DNA of 64,000 nt from Acanthaster planci (lineage: Eukaryota; Echinodermata; Asteroidea; Valvatida; Acanthasteridae), in contig NW_019091423.1 of NCBI RefSeq assembly GCF_001949145.1, positions 234,669 to 298,668 on the forward strand. Reading direction: 5' to 3'. Each line of letters starts with the position of its first letter. Position 1 is the stretch's first letter. Below the pieces are notes generated by a model. It was not told the origin of the DNA, ran no database searches, and worked only from the letters and a program-made list of their open reading frames with translations. The position numbers and the translations under genes were made by a program. Of the stretch, positions 37,601-45,803 are shown piece by piece.

Positions 37601-39034
37601 CAATAATATAGCTTAAATTCTACAAAATACACAAGAACCTGGATGTTCGATATAGGTAGAGGTTCATTAAGGGGTAGACTAGCTCCAGAAAGTGCAAACG
37701 GAGGTTTTCTCAGGTACAACTACCTGACCATGGCAAAGCACTTTTCAAACCCCCATAGCATTACGACACCATGTAAACCAAGTGTGCTCAAAGTCACATG
37801 GAGTAGTGACTTTGAGTTCTCGAAGTAAGGCCAAGGATACAGAGCATGCAGAGGGGTCCAGTAGACAGGTCCCCAGTCTGGGGCTAGGTGAAACCTGGTT
37901 AAAGTAATAACATTGGAGCAGGGCAAAGTGGAATTGGGCCAAGGTGGGGATATGGCAAAGTGGCAATGGGCGAAATGGGAATGGGGCTATGTGGCTAATT
38001 GGGGCAAAGCCGTCGCGTCATAGGACTGGACNNNNNNNNNNNNNNNNNNNNNNNNNNNNNNNNNNNNNNNNNNNNNNNNNNNNNNNNNNNNNNNNNNNNN
38101 NNNNNNNNNNNNNNNNNNNNNNNNNNNNNNNNNNNNNNNNNNNNNNNNNNNNNNNNNNNNNNNNNNNNNNNNNNNNNNNNNNNNNNNNNNNNNNNNNNNN
38201 NNNNNNNNNNNNNNNNNNNNNNNNNNNNNNNNNNNNNNNNNNNNNNNNNNNNNNNNNNNNNNNNNNNNNNNNNNNNNNNNNNNNNNNNNNNNNNNNNNNN
38301 NNNNNNNNNNNNNNNNNNNNNNNNNNNNNNNNNNNNNNNNNNNNNNNNNNNNNNNNNNNNNNNNNNNNNNNNNNNNNNNNAATCTCACCATTTTGGGGGC
38401 CGAACAGTCTCCTTTTTCAAAAGATACTGGGGGGCACCTGTAATGCTAATGAGCTGGTCAGAAATTGTCACTTGAATTAGTGGTCTGCACCCGTCAAGGG
38501 CCAAGTGGAAATGGGGCGAAGTGTCATCATCGTGGTCATGCAATGTAGGCTACTCTACATATGTAGGCGCCTACATATGTAGAGTAGCCTACATTGCGGC
38601 CTATGTCGACATGTCTAAAATCTGCAAATCATCATCTTCATAATCATGCAAGTAATAGAGCCACTGACAGTTACAGTTCTGGCTTGTTTTAAAGTAGTTA
38701 CGGGGCAAGATGGTCAAACCCGAATACTGGAATAGGCCTATCTTTACTTTTTGGTAGATGCGCGTCGCGTGTCGGAAATACACGGTTCTCACGTTCTCAC
38801 TGGTTCGACCACTGCACATTTTGTCATGCACAAAGGGAACGTGGTGCAGCTACGTCACTGGCTGAAGATAAACCCGCCGCATGTTTAGAAGTCCCAACTT
38901 TGGTATCAAAATTCACCACTTTGTTCTTCATAATCCGTACAAACCTGCTTAGCCCGTTGTACTGCGTCAGCAAAAGCTGACTTTCCGTCGTTGGAGATAG
39001 AAGCTGGCGGTGCGACGGCCTGAAAATCGGTCAT
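16675..39034 (-). CDS. FUBP1: Far upstream element-binding protein (FUBP1/KHSRP family), four KH domains
   Basis: This KH-domain nucleic-acid-binding protein belongs to the FUBP1/KHSRP/FUBP3 family, whose members bind single-stranded DNA or AU-rich RNA and act in transcription, splicing and mRNA decay. I inferred 19 coding exons on the minus strand. In transcript order they are 38945-39034, 35651-35798, 35107-35149, 34049-34101, 32785-32856, 31850-31913, 30846-30975, 29602-29700, 28653-28685, 28135-28227, 27619-27819, 25638-25833, 24883-25034, 24156-24205, 23348-23483, 21230-21401, 20403-20471, 18028-18197 and 16675-16695. All borders are GT-AG and the phases agree, giving 662-663 residues, close to vertebrate FUBP1. 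Visible parts are the N-terminal [19 protein letters not shown] box (19-37), a bipartite basic motif [16 protein letters not shown] (55-70), KH1 (about 102-170, GKGG 114-117), KH2 (about 177-244, GKKG 190-193), KH3 (276-342, GKKG 288-291), an RG/GN-rich spacer, KH4 (about 393-458, GRGG 406-409), a glycine-rich linker, then Tyr/Gln motifs ending in [13 protein letters not shown]. Probably the single invertebrate co-orthologue of the three vertebrate paralogues; the symbol is by family. Confidence 0.93.
16906..17067. repeat. Tandem duplication, two units of about 80 bases
   Basis: CATTT.CAATCCATTTCATA followed by AAGATTTGAATAATTGCACA, the ATAGCA block and CTTGAACAAT occurs twice head to tail (about 16906-16985 and 16986-17067). 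The second copy contains a short ATACATGTAT insertion. It lies in the last intron of the FUBP-type gene. Confidence 0.85.
17986..18027 (-). other. FUBP1: Possible alternative C-terminus by exon 18 read-through
   Basis: If the weak GTACAA donor is skipped, the frame continues as [13 protein letters not shown] and stops at TAG (17988-17986). The added tail is basic, unlike the ATGYPQ end from exon 19. This is inference from the sequence only. Confidence 0.35.
18028..18197 (-). CDS. FUBP1: FUBP-type gene, coding exon 18 (third Tyr motif, tandem acceptor)
   Basis: It encodes [20 protein letters not shown] then [19 protein letters not shown], an unmistakable FUBP C-terminal motif. The acceptor is a NAGNAG: use of the first AG starts the exon at 18197, use of the second at 18194, adding or dropping one alanine. 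The donor CAGCAG|GTACAA at 18027 is weak. If it is not used, the frame reads on for 14 codons to a TAG at 17988-17986. Confidence 0.9.
18520..19060 (+). repeat. Dispersed repeat, copy 1 (pairs with 57590-58105), in a FUBP intron
   Basis: It aligns over about 500 bases, in the same orientation, with 57590-58105. Shared blocks include CTTCATTTACTGG, GACTGTCTGGT-like, CCTGCTGCCT, GTAAAAAGAGCCC-like, TGGTAATCTG, CCCAGCAGC, GTCTTTTGT and CAAG.CCCAGTTC. No conserved reading frame was recognised. It is a dispersed element of unknown family. Confidence 0.75.
19596..19702 (+). mobile_element. Reverse transcriptase fragment of a decayed LINE
   Basis: In one frame it reads [20 protein letters not shown] then [24 protein letters not shown]...DLP is the block before the catalytic YADD box in non-LTR retrotransposon reverse transcriptases. 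No longer frame continues. It is a fossil in intron 17 of the FUBP-type gene, antisense to the gene. Confidence 0.7.
20403..20471 (-). CDS. FUBP1: FUBP-type gene, coding exon 17 (second Tyr motif)
   Basis: It encodes [20 protein letters not shown] then [17 protein letters not shown] is the tyrosine-rich repeat (DUF1897-type) used for transactivation in the family. Acceptor CCATACTAG, donor CAACAAG|GTAGGT. Confidence 0.9.
21230..21401 (-). CDS. FUBP1: FUBP-type gene, coding exon 16 (first Tyr/Gln motif)
   Basis: It encodes [20 protein letters not shown] and QQYYQQQQ, then a Thr/Ser/Gln-rich stretch. AAWQAFYQQ resembles the AAWAAYYAHYYQQ repeat of FUBP1. Acceptor GGTCTCAACAG, donor CACAAG|GTAGCG, which is a weaker donor. 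Confidence 0.85.
22288..22715. mobile_element. Possible hAT-like non-autonomous element
   Basis: It begins TAGGGATGAGTCAATTCG and ends TATTCGGCACAGCCCTA. The termini pair as TAGGG.TG.G.C inverted repeats, and an ATTCGAATATTC-rich subterminal region follows, as in hAT-type MITEs. No clean 8-base target duplication is seen (CTCACAGG against CACGTCAG), so the call is tentative. It lies in an intron of the FUBP-type gene. Confidence 0.4.
23348..23483 (-). CDS. FUBP1: FUBP-type gene, coding exon 15 (Gly/Trp-rich, then polyGln)
   Basis: It encodes [19 protein letters not shown], then [19 protein letters not shown] and a run of about eight glutamines. The CAG/CAA run may vary in length between individuals. 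Acceptor CCTTTCTCAG, donor CAGCAG|GTAAGC. Confidence 0.85.
24156..24205 (-). CDS. FUBP1: FUBP-type gene, coding exon 14 (Gly-rich linker)
   Basis: It encodes [17 protein letters not shown] between TTTGTTTCTATAG and CAAGG|GTAAGG. The phase fits exon 15. Confidence 0.82.
24589..24740 (+). repeat. Dispersed CCTGGTCTACTATCAAAC repeat, copy 1
   Basis: It contains GCCTGGTCTACTATCAAAC, the CACTCA block, GGCGGCATTAGTGAAATCCA and GGCTT. A looser right half (ACCCACTG...CAGGCTGTAGC..GATGC) aligns with 26023-26080. See the copy at 25930, which has the better ends. Confidence 0.6.
24883..25034 (-). CDS. FUBP1: FUBP-type gene, coding exon 13 (KH4)
   Basis: It encodes [20 protein letters not shown], then [20 protein letters not shown] and EQLIQEKLN, matching the LFTIRGTPQQIDYARQLIEEKI end of FUBP1 KH4. 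Acceptor CTGTTTTCAG, donor CTCAAC|GTAAGT. Confidence 0.93.
25638..25833 (-). CDS. FUBP1: FUBP-type gene, coding exon 12 (RG-rich spacer, start of KH4)
   Basis: It starts after CATTCTGTAG. It encodes [20 protein letters not shown] and an asparagine/glycine-rich stretch, then [17 protein letters not shown], the beginning of KH4. The RG repeats are typical arginine-methylation substrates, although methylation here is inference. Donor TAGAG|GTAAGC, phase 1. Confidence 0.92.
25930..26080 (+). repeat. Dispersed repeat, copy 2, with TAGCCTGG inverted ends
   Basis: GTAGCCTGGTCTACTATCAA opens the element, and GCGTTAGCGAAATCCAGGCTA closes its core near 26004. TAGCCTGG and CCAGGCTA are inverse of each other, so the core looks like a very small MITE or a repeat with inverted termini. 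It lies in a FUBP intron. Confidence 0.6.
27619..27819 (-). CDS. FUBP1: FUBP-type gene, coding exon 11 (KH3)
   Basis: A single phase-0 exon encodes the whole of KH3, 67 residues: [20 protein letters not shown], then [17 protein letters not shown], ending in [11 protein letters not shown]. It matches FUBP1 KH3 ([32 protein letters not shown]). Donor GCAAAG|GTTAGT. Confidence 0.94.
28135..28227 (-). CDS. FUBP1: FUBP-type gene, coding exon 10 (KH2-KH3 linker)
   Basis: It encodes [20 protein letters not shown] then [11 protein letters not shown], a flexible Gly/Gln/Asn linker. It is phase 0 on both sides, so skipping would keep the frame. Acceptor TTGGTGTTAG, donor AGAGAG|GTAAGC. Confidence 0.85.
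28653..28685 (-). CDS. FUBP1: FUBP-type gene, coding exon 9 (33-base exon)
   Basis: A very short exon between TTGCCTTGACAG and TTGGAT|GTAAGT. It encodes [11 protein letters not shown], the last helix of KH2. Skipping it would keep the frame but remove that helix. Confidence 0.85.
29602..29700 (-). CDS. FUBP1: FUBP-type gene, coding exon 8 (KH2)
   Basis: It encodes 33 residues, including [20 protein letters not shown] and [13 protein letters not shown]. This aligns with the [29 protein letters not shown] segment of FUBP1. Acceptor CTGCCTTCAG, donor GTGGAA|GTGAGT. Confidence 0.93.
30846..30975 (-). CDS. FUBP1: FUBP-type gene, coding exon 7 (KH2)
   Basis: It begins after TTTCCTGCAG with [20 protein letters not shown], the last KH1 helix and linker. 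It continues with [20 protein letters not shown], the KH2 strand and GKKG loop. It ends at CTCATG|GTAAGG in phase 0. Confidence 0.93.
31850..31913 (-). CDS. FUBP1: FUBP-type gene, coding exon 6 (end of KH1)
   Basis: It encodes [20 protein letters not shown]. This matches the DSGGLPERSCMLTGTPES strand-helix end of KH1 in FUBP1. Acceptor GCTTGCAG, donor GTGCA|GTAAGT, phase 2 out. Confidence 0.9.
32785..32856 (-). CDS. FUBP1: FUBP-type gene, coding exon 5 (KH1 GXXG loop)
   Basis: It encodes [19 protein letters not shown] and VQVAG, the KH1 nucleic-acid-contacting GKGG loop and following helix. Acceptor CTCCCACAG, donor GGAC|GTAAGT. Confidence 0.92.
32980..33065 (+). repeat. Dispersed repeat, probable copy 3 (diverged)
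   Basis: AAGCCTG...CACTC.GCGAGTG..CTTGTGAAATCCAGGCA resembles the cores at 24589 and 25930. Only the ends and the GAAATCCAGGC block are clear. Confidence 0.35.
34049..34101 (-). CDS. FUBP1: FUBP-type gene, coding exon 4 (start of KH1)
   Basis: It encodes [17 protein letters not shown], matching the TEEYKVPDGMVGF start of KH1 in FUBP1. Acceptor CCTTATAG, donor TTTGA|GTAAGT, phase 1 out. The intron falls just before the IIGKGG loop. Confidence 0.9.
35107..35149 (-). CDS. FUBP1: FUBP-type gene, coding exon 3 (43 bases)
   Basis: A small exon between CTGGTTTTCAG and CCTGG|GTAAGT. It encodes [14 protein letters not shown], a low-complexity linker before KH1. The phase (1 in, 2 out) fits both neighbours. 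Confidence 0.8.
35651..35798 (-). CDS. FUBP1: FUBP-type gene, coding exon 2
   Basis: It starts after TTTTGCTTCAG and continues the box as IAAKIGGS. It then encodes the bipartite basic motif [16 protein letters not shown], equivalent to the KRPLEDGDQPDAKK nuclear-localisation region of FUBP1. The donor is GACC|GTGAGT, phase 1. Confidence 0.9.
36704..36916 (+). CDS. 70-codon ORF inside FUBP intron 1, cysteine pair and acidic tail
   Basis: A complete frame runs from an ATG in good context (AAAAATGCC) to TAA. The protein starts [20 protein letters not shown], followed by the cysteine pair [12 protein letters not shown] and a Ser/Asp/Glu tail ([16 protein letters not shown]). The W-x(n)-W..YCxxC layout loosely recalls the TTF/BED-like zinc fingers at the start of some domesticated or hAT-type transposase proteins, but it is too short to assign. 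It could be a small gene, a first exon or a TE remnant. It lies antisense to the host gene. Confidence 0.35.
   Translation: MPKAPSKCTAEKWQKDKCMPWLKQENQSEDNVLYCEQCSLQEAKIKAVRNSAEPSSDSSESTDSDSDFDQ
37915..38010 (+). repeat. Degenerate GGGCAAAGTGG minisatellite left of the gap
   Basis: Imperfect 10-14 base units such as GGGCAAAGTGGAA, GGGCCAAGGTGG, GGCAAAGTGGCAAT, GGGCGAAATGGGAAT and GGGGCTATGTGG follow one another. The same motif reappears at 38494-38527, on the other side of the gap. Confidence 0.6.
38032..38380. other. Assembly gap (N run, 349 bases)
   Basis: The sequence is unknown. The gap is bordered on both sides by the GGGC(A/G)AA(G/A)TGG-type minisatellite, which may explain it. It lies in intron 1 of the FUBP-type gene. 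Confidence 0.99.
38494..38527 (+). repeat. GGGCCAAGTGG minisatellite, right-hand remnant
   Basis: AAGGGCCAAGTGGAAATGGG and GCGAAGTG repeat the unit seen at 37915-38010, right of the gap. Confidence 0.5.
38541..38596. repeat. Perfect 56-base palindrome
   Basis: Bases 38541-38568 are the exact reverse complement of 38569-38596, with no loop. The centre is GGC|GCC. Each half contains CTACATATGTAG, itself a palindrome. It lies in intron 1 of the FUBP-type gene, about 350 bases downstream of exon 1. Confidence 0.97.
38945..39034 (-). CDS. FUBP1: FUBP-type gene, coding exon 1
   Basis: It encodes residues 1-30, [14 protein letters not shown] to AVQRAKQ. The ATG at 39034-39032 is chosen because the following [11 protein letters not shown] box matches the N-terminus of KHSRP/FUBP1. 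It ends at AAGCAG|GTTTGT in phase 0. Confidence 0.88.
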
Positions 39035-39210
39035 TTTCGTCCTAATCTCAGGGTGCAAAATGGCCTCTCCTCGGCACACGGTTTTCCAGAAATGCAGAGT
39101 GCGTGTTCGTAAATGAATGACGCATATTACGTCACTAATGAATTAGCATAATATAGTTAATGTCCTTCACTTGGCGCGCGCAATTGATCCCTAACAACAT
39201 GGCGTGGCGC
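39035..39210 (-). promoter_or_regulatory. Probable FUBP-type gene 5'UTR and promoter region
   Basis: This stretch lies directly upstream of the FUBP start codon. On the minus strand it holds GTGACGTAAT (39129-39138), an ATF/CREB-like site. GCGCGC-rich DNA and AACATGGCGTGG (about 39195-39206, plus strand), a YY1-like ATGGCG site, lie further upstream. No TATA box is evident. The transcription start cannot be placed without RNA data. Confidence 0.4.
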
Positions 39211-40299
39211 GCTTTCATTTTCGCCTCTTGTGTCTTACCGGAGCAATATTTTTACCTCAAATTCCACAATTAATGAAACTTCATCAAACTCTCAATATTC
39301 TGATTCATAAATCGCGATATTATGAACATGCTACAAAGTTTTGATGAAATTTTTCTTTTCGGCCGATTTTCCAATTTTTTTTTCCGATGGCAAAATGAAT
39401 ACTTTCAAAATGAGCACAAAACTATGAAAATAATTTTTTGACAAACTTATGGATGGGTATGTACGTGGAAGGAATTAGCTTTACTAGAAGTAATCAACTT
39501 TAAAGAATTTCGAAACTGTTTATGTAGGATTTTCTGAGATATTTGAAATATATTGGAACACTCAGCTGAATTTGAGCCCAATTTCAGGACGCCGACATTT
39601 TTGGATTTCAGACGAAATTTCACGTTCGCAGAGGTTCAACACCTATATATGATATATATAGGCATATAGGATATATATATGGTATCATGGGGGGACTATA
39701 GTATGAGTATTTAACCAAATGACTTTCAGGTTTTTCAACAAAAAGGTTTGGCAAATGCTGTGAGAGGAAAGTCAAATTAAAGTGGAAGTGCGCCAAGTTA
39801 GGGGACTTTATTAAATAATTTATCGCAGTTACATGTCGATGCTATATGAACTGTAAGATTGTAAGTGTTTTAAACGGTCTTGATCTACTTTTTTATATTA
39901 AGTCTTTCAAGTTTCATCCCATTTAAATAAAATTACAACAGAGTTTCCAGTTTTTATAAAAGGACTAAAACCGCTGGACTTACACAAAAGTCATTTCAAA
40001 ACTTCGACTTCGATCGTCTCAGCAAAGGCTTCGACTTTAAGAGATGAAATTCCACATTCTGATGTAAAAACCAAGAAGAAATGCTTCAACTTTTGGTTTC
40101 AAACCAGGAAACGTTCCAAAAATCAAACATGGGTATTTAATGTCAATGATATGAAGCACACAACTTGGGCCGGCCGGGGCGTAACATTTCCTGAAACCAA
40201 AAGTAAACAAACCCGCCACTTTAAAACCCAAAGAACCTGCAAGAAACATACATGTCAACAGAGGACGCTATTACAAACACATGTGCGTCTTCTGCCATG

Positions 40300-40640
40300 C
40301 CGCCTCTGTACGTACGTATACGTACGACCAAAGATCGTATAGCGCCGCATAGCGGCGCAAGATGGGGAACTAGTGAAGTTAACTTTACCATAAATACACG
40401 TAAAACGTTGTTATCACATAGACGCCATTCTGGTTGAACTACGCCTGCGCAGTGCATGTCAATGCGCGTGCGCGCGCACAGGCACAGGCGCCGCTACAGG
40501 CACGCACACGCACTAACGTTCACACTCGAATGGCGCTCAGGGTGATAACACCTTTATGGCAGAATTATCTATCTTGCGCCGCTACGCGGCGCTATATAAT
40601 CTTCGCGTACGACTACGACAAGTACGAGGCATTTGATCGT
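40300..40640. repeat. Large foldback element with CG-rich loop
   Basis: The left block 40332-40363 is the reverse complement of 40571-40602, with about three mismatches (core GCGCCGCATAGCGGCGC). The pairing resumes inside: TTACCATAAA with TTTATGGCA, and TGTTATCACATAGACGCCATT with AATGGCGCTCAGGGTGATAACA. Outer TACGTACG-rich ends also pair weakly. The loop (about 40431-40528) is rich in alternating CG/CA (GCGCGTGCGCGCGCACAGGC), a Z-DNA-prone composition. It is probably a foldback transposon remnant. Confidence 0.75.
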
Positions 40641-42772
40641 TCGCGCCACTGTCGAGCTATATGTAGCTGCACACAGTACGTACGTGCACGTACATCTACG
40701 ACGAACATACATGGTCACGTATGCGACGGGCTACATTGTGTACTTGATGACACTTTCGAAAGCTAGCTGAATCCACTGCAAATTGAGAGCTTCTAAAATG
40801 TGTAAGTTTTGTCCACTTCCGTTTCTCCCATATCCAGACATGTCAGACATGCTACTATAAGTTCATGTTCGTAGCACGAAGTGACTCAGAGTTCTCCGAG
40901 TAGAATCCGGTAAACCTTTTGTGCATTCGTTCATCATTGTAGACCTACATCATACATGTACAGTACATGTAACTTGAAAAACGAAGAATAGCCCTCCCAA
41001 GACCCCAGCAATGCATAACCTCCGTCACTCCCAGCACTGTGAGCCATGTGACTCACCCTCACAGTTCCTGTATTAGTTTGTAACTATATGGAAATTTGAA
41101 TGTGCCCAGTTATTTTGCCTAAAACAGCACAAAACTTCTCAATCAAATCTTCCTCCCCAAAAGCTATCAAAACTAAATTTATGCATGCAGGCCTATCTTT
41201 CCAATTAAAGGGACCATGTGATAGAAATGTATCTTATCCATGTTTTCAATCACCATAACTATGTTTTATTTTAAATAGCTGGGAACCTTTAATTCACCTG
41301 AATTTCAATATTTGTTTTGCTTGTTTTATTTGTATTTGGGGGCCTTTTTTGTTTCATATTAATGCAAATTTCCATATTCATGAGCAAAATCGTGATACTA
41401 ATCGGAGGCACTGAGCCTCAATATTGCATTGATTTGGGCACAAAAAATTGCTAGATTTTTTTGTAATTCAACATCGAAGATTTGCGTTTCCTCTGCCACT
41501 TTATTGTATAAGTGTATGGCAATGAGCCAATGGGCAACGTTTTGTAATAAATGTTTTCAAAGGGCTAAATTTGAAGACCAAAATTTGAACATGAATGCAT
41601 GCGAATTGAACAGTGTTCTTCCTGGATTTGCATCACACCAACAGCACCCTCACTTGTCTGAAAAAGCTTGGTCATTTGGCAGATCAGTTAACCCAAAAAA
41701 GATATCAAGCAGTTCTCCTACATTGAAGAAGAGTTTAAACATGCACAAATAGTGATTTTAAGAAAATTCATGGCATGGCTTTTAGACTGTGTAACCGTCT
41801 ACTGGTATTTTTGGCAAAATCCAGACCTTTTACTTTCCTGATATACATGTACATGTACCCCTCATTGGCAACCTCAACTTCATTGGCTGTGTGCGCGTGT
41901 GCTTTCACTGGGAGCCAACATGGCATGGCAAGATCGTACTGTAACTATGGAAACAAGGTTACATCATTGGGCTGGTCGCCGTCCATTATGCGACCACTCA
42001 ATCTTATTCCTGATTTTTTGATAATTTCTCCATCAGCCGATAGCCTTTTCTTTCTTATTCACGGTTGTGAAAGATTGTTTCGCAAAAGGAAAGTAAAGTT
42101 CAAGATTTCATGCAAAATCAGCATACCCCACTCAGCATTCTACGGCAATCGTGCAGATCATATGATCACCCATGACCCAACAGTGTTACACCAGTAGCTA
42201 CCAGTATGGTAAAGGTGGGGGTTTTAGACAAGAAACGCAAGAAAAAACGTAAGAAAAGCAAGTAATTCGACCAGCTGTGTCATTTTTGAATGCAGTTACA
42301 TGTACATGTACAGTAGTTCAATTTTCCCCCAGGTTGAAAATTCCTGCACTTGCCCTGCATCAGATTGCACTCATCAAGTGCTTCCTATTATTGCACACAT
42401 GCAATACTATCGTCAGTTCTTGAGATAAAATCTGAAAATCACCAGAATGGTCGATTCGCCAGTTTTTCAGATATGCGACGATACTTACCCTCCAGGGTTT
42501 CAATGTACCGGTACTCCAATAAAGCCCCATGTTTTAGCATTTCACGTTTAATGAGCCGTGCCTCCAGTTTCCGGTTACACCTTCTATTTATGACTTTGAT
42601 AATCCTTCGGATTATACATACATGTCATGCATTAGTCAAATGGCACTTGGCCAGACTGGTCCTGGTATATTTGCACAGGGATGTCACGGGTGACACACAC
42701 ATACATCATACACAGTTGTAGACTTACAGTACATGTATGTACAGTACGCGTACAGTGTAAGACTCTTTGAGC

Positions 42773-42841
42773 GCAGTGTACAGTCAGCAACTGAGGCAGT
42801 GTACAGTCAGCAACTGAGGCAGTGTGCAGTCAGCAACTGAG
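42773..42841 (+). repeat. 23-base tandem repeat, three units
   Basis: GCAGTGTACAGTCAGCAACT then GAG is repeated three times head to tail, with one A/G difference in unit 3. Confidence 0.95.
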
Positions 42842-44680
42842 TCATTTTGTATGTTTTATGCTAGGCAGGTGCGAAAACGTCAGTTTTCTGTGATCCAGTT
42901 TCTGATCAATTGTTGAATTGTATACACTGCTTGCTGCTCAGTTACCGGTATCATGTTGGAATTTGTTGTATTTTTGACCCAATTTCAGGTTGGTTCTGGT
43001 CAACATGTTTTTCTACTTCCATGTTCTGGTGTAGATTTGTGTTGAGAGAACCTTTTCGAGTTCTAATAAAATAAAGTGAAAATAAAAGTGCTGCGCAGGT
43101 TTAAGATAAGACGTGGTAAATCCTAATTATGTGTTTTTGTGAAAGGTATCTAAAATGGCCTACAGAGTTTCCAATAAATGTTATTAACTTAAATGTTTTT
43201 CCCAAACACATCATGTACATGTACCAGTATGTTCGCCCATCACTGCTTGTGCACCACTGAGTTAATACACAGGTTTTTGTGGGGTTATGAGTCGTGTTCT
43301 GGTCGTGTCTCCTACGACTATGGCTTCTGTTTTTGATCATAACGGTGAAGAGCCAAAGCCAGTTTCGATACTAGTGGATGTTGTTGTCTCATGTGGAGAT
43401 GCCGCACGGTTGTTGCATATATATACACGTGTACATGTAGGATGCATAGCGTGCAACATAAACCGTTGAAAACATTTCTTACAGGAGTTTTCCTGGAGAT
43501 ATGCCCCATATCTACCGGTATCTTTGCAAAGTACATGTACATCAGTCATGATGTGCACAATAAAGCGAAAAGTGCTACAATTTTTTAAAAGTGATATTAA
43601 GTCCTTTTAGTGTCCACAGAAGCCAGTGTCAATCCTTGATAAATTGTAAAGCAGTTTTTATCAATACCGTTCAACCCAACTGAATTCTATGCTATTCGAA
43701 TATCTCTCAACTTTCGGTTATGAAATGACTTGCTGTGACAAAATAAAATCACAACGTGAACCAAATTTAAGTTCTTGAATCTGGCTTTGAAAACGTAGCC
43801 AGCTAACATCAGGATGGCCTTTAATTCAGTGCTGGCTTCACCTTTATGGGTTTCAAATTCTTGGGAAAACTCCGGATGCAAAAATGATTTGTTTTAGGGT
43901 AACACAGGAAATCAACGAATCGCACTGCTTGAAAAAAGCTGTTTCTGCATTACATGACTGAATAACAGACAGATTACCGGTACATCAGGCATCTTGTTTC
44001 CATCACAAAAGCGGTGCTGGCGTTCAGTGTTTGACCCTGAACAATAAAGCAAAACTAAGTGGTGGGAGTGAACCTACAGTGACATGCTATTAAATACATT
44101 GCCACCACAAATTGAATGTTTCAGAAAATAAAAGATGAGGAAATTAGCTTTAATTTGATGTAGGTCTCACCTAGATTATTTCTCGTAATGCCTTGCCATG
44201 GAGTCATTTACTGTTGTTGTCCAATAGCAGTTTATTTAATGGAGTGCAACCCTGTCTGCTTTCACCTCAGGAAGTCACTCATAAATGGTGGTACACTGCG
44301 ATCCACTCCACAAAATTGATGAGTGTTCTGGACAATTACTGGCTTATACATGTAGTTGCTTCGGCCATTACTAATCTCATCTGTCCCTAAACGGGTCTTT
44401 GGTTTGTACATGTACATGTTCCTCACCACAACTTTAGCTAGTGACAATTTTGTTTTCCCCAACTTTTGGGGGAGGGGGTAGGGAACCTTGAATTCCCCCT
44501 TGGATGTACATGTAAATGGAAGGGGGGAAGAATACATGTACATGTATTTCTCCCTCCTGACCTCTAGAGGGATTGTCCCTTTGGTCATCCGTAGAAATAA
44601 AAACTGCAGTGTTGAAGTTCTTTTGAACTTGTTAAATGCCTAGTGTAAAATGGAGTTCCAACAGATACAGTATACTGGTA

Positions 44681-44975
44681 TACATGTAGCGGTATGTACA
44701 TGTACAGGTTAGGCCTACCGGTACATCTACACTGTACATGTACATGTATGTACCGGTACACTGTACATACATGTATGTTCATGTACACTGTACCGGTACA
44801 TGTACATGTACATGTGCACCATGTACATGTACATGTACACCATGTACATGTACAAACCATGTACATGTACGTACACTGTACCAGTACTGTACATGTACAT
44901 CATAAACATCATGTACAAGTACATGTACATACACATACATGTACATGTATCCACAAGTCACCATACATGTAATTC
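44681..44975. repeat. Densest TACATG/TACCGGTA cluster
   Basis: About 300 bases are built almost wholly from TACATG, TACCGGTACA, ACTGTACATG and CATACATG units, in blocks of (TACATG)2-4. Open frames here read as Met-Tyr and His-Val repeats and are not genes. Confidence 0.92.
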
Positions 44976-45803
44976 ATTCACATACCGGAAGTACGATACT
45001 TTGACCAAAATTTGTTCTTAACTAAACTAAATTTTTAATGAGTTCATTCTCACTAGCTGAATGTGTGACTAAAATACTACAGGGAATAATATGAAGAACA
45101 TCGGATGTCTCTGAAGCAACGTGAACAATGTTGTCTGCAAATGAGTTGGATCGGCTGTAGTAAAACCTACATGTATGTCACCAAAATTTGGGCACGTACC
45201 TTTCAAACGTCCTTTTATGGGGTATCGGTAATGCCCTACTTCTGAAAAATCTGCCAGTTAATGTCTCATGAATGAGGAATTAGTTTTTGCATTAAATGCT
45301 TTGGTTTGGTGATGCAGTTTGAGGAAAAACCATTTTTTAGTCATACATGTACCAGTAGCTTGACTTGCCAACGCTTTCTCTTTCGTTCTCCTCTTTTAAT
45401 TTTTCCAATTTAATGTCAAGTTAAAGTGTGGCATAAATTTTTTTGTTCCCTCGCGTAAATCATAATTAGCATTAATACATGCAATGGATCTGGATGTTAT
45501 GACAAAACTTCTCTTTCTTCGTGTACATGCATTTCTGGAAAAAAGTCCCAAAATACAGTGCTGCCAAAGCCATCCATTGTCAGCAATGGAAATCTCATTC
45601 AAGGTGCTCAGTGCTTCACACTCAGGCTCTGTATTTTTGATAATGCCCTCATACAGTAGTTGGCAAAAGTTGATCGAAGTCGTCAAAAATGCCTGTATCA
45701 GACATCCAACACAGATTGTGAGCGAACAGTGATCATTTTGTCCGTTTTCTAGACAATTTCAGACGGTTCATTGTTGTATTTAGTCTGTAAAGTGAAACTT
45801 TAC

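Noticed and set aside
42206-42262. Lysine-rich short frame ending DKKRKKKRKKSK on the plus strand
   Set aside because: It looks like a basic protein C-terminus after a possible acceptor, but no upstream plus-strand exon with a matching donor was found. The sequence is simple A-rich DNA.
42489-42620. Minus-strand open segment ending CTGGAGG|GTAAGT
   Set aside because: The donor is good and the peptide looks protein-like, but no convincing acceptor precedes it and the phase does not clearly join the exon at 45804-45865. It is not called as a feature.
44165-44270. Minus-strand segment reading GCTPLNKLLLDNN, ankyrin-like, near an AATCTAG|GTGAGA donor
   Set aside because: Stops lie on both sides within about 20 codons, and the acceptor is weak. 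The likeness is short enough to be chance.
44585-44972. Several open frames on both strands made of Met-Tyr, His-Val or Cys-Thr repeats
   Set aside because: They are translations of TACATG/TACCGGTA microsatellites. The period-6 repeat has no stop in most frames, and no other coding sign is present.
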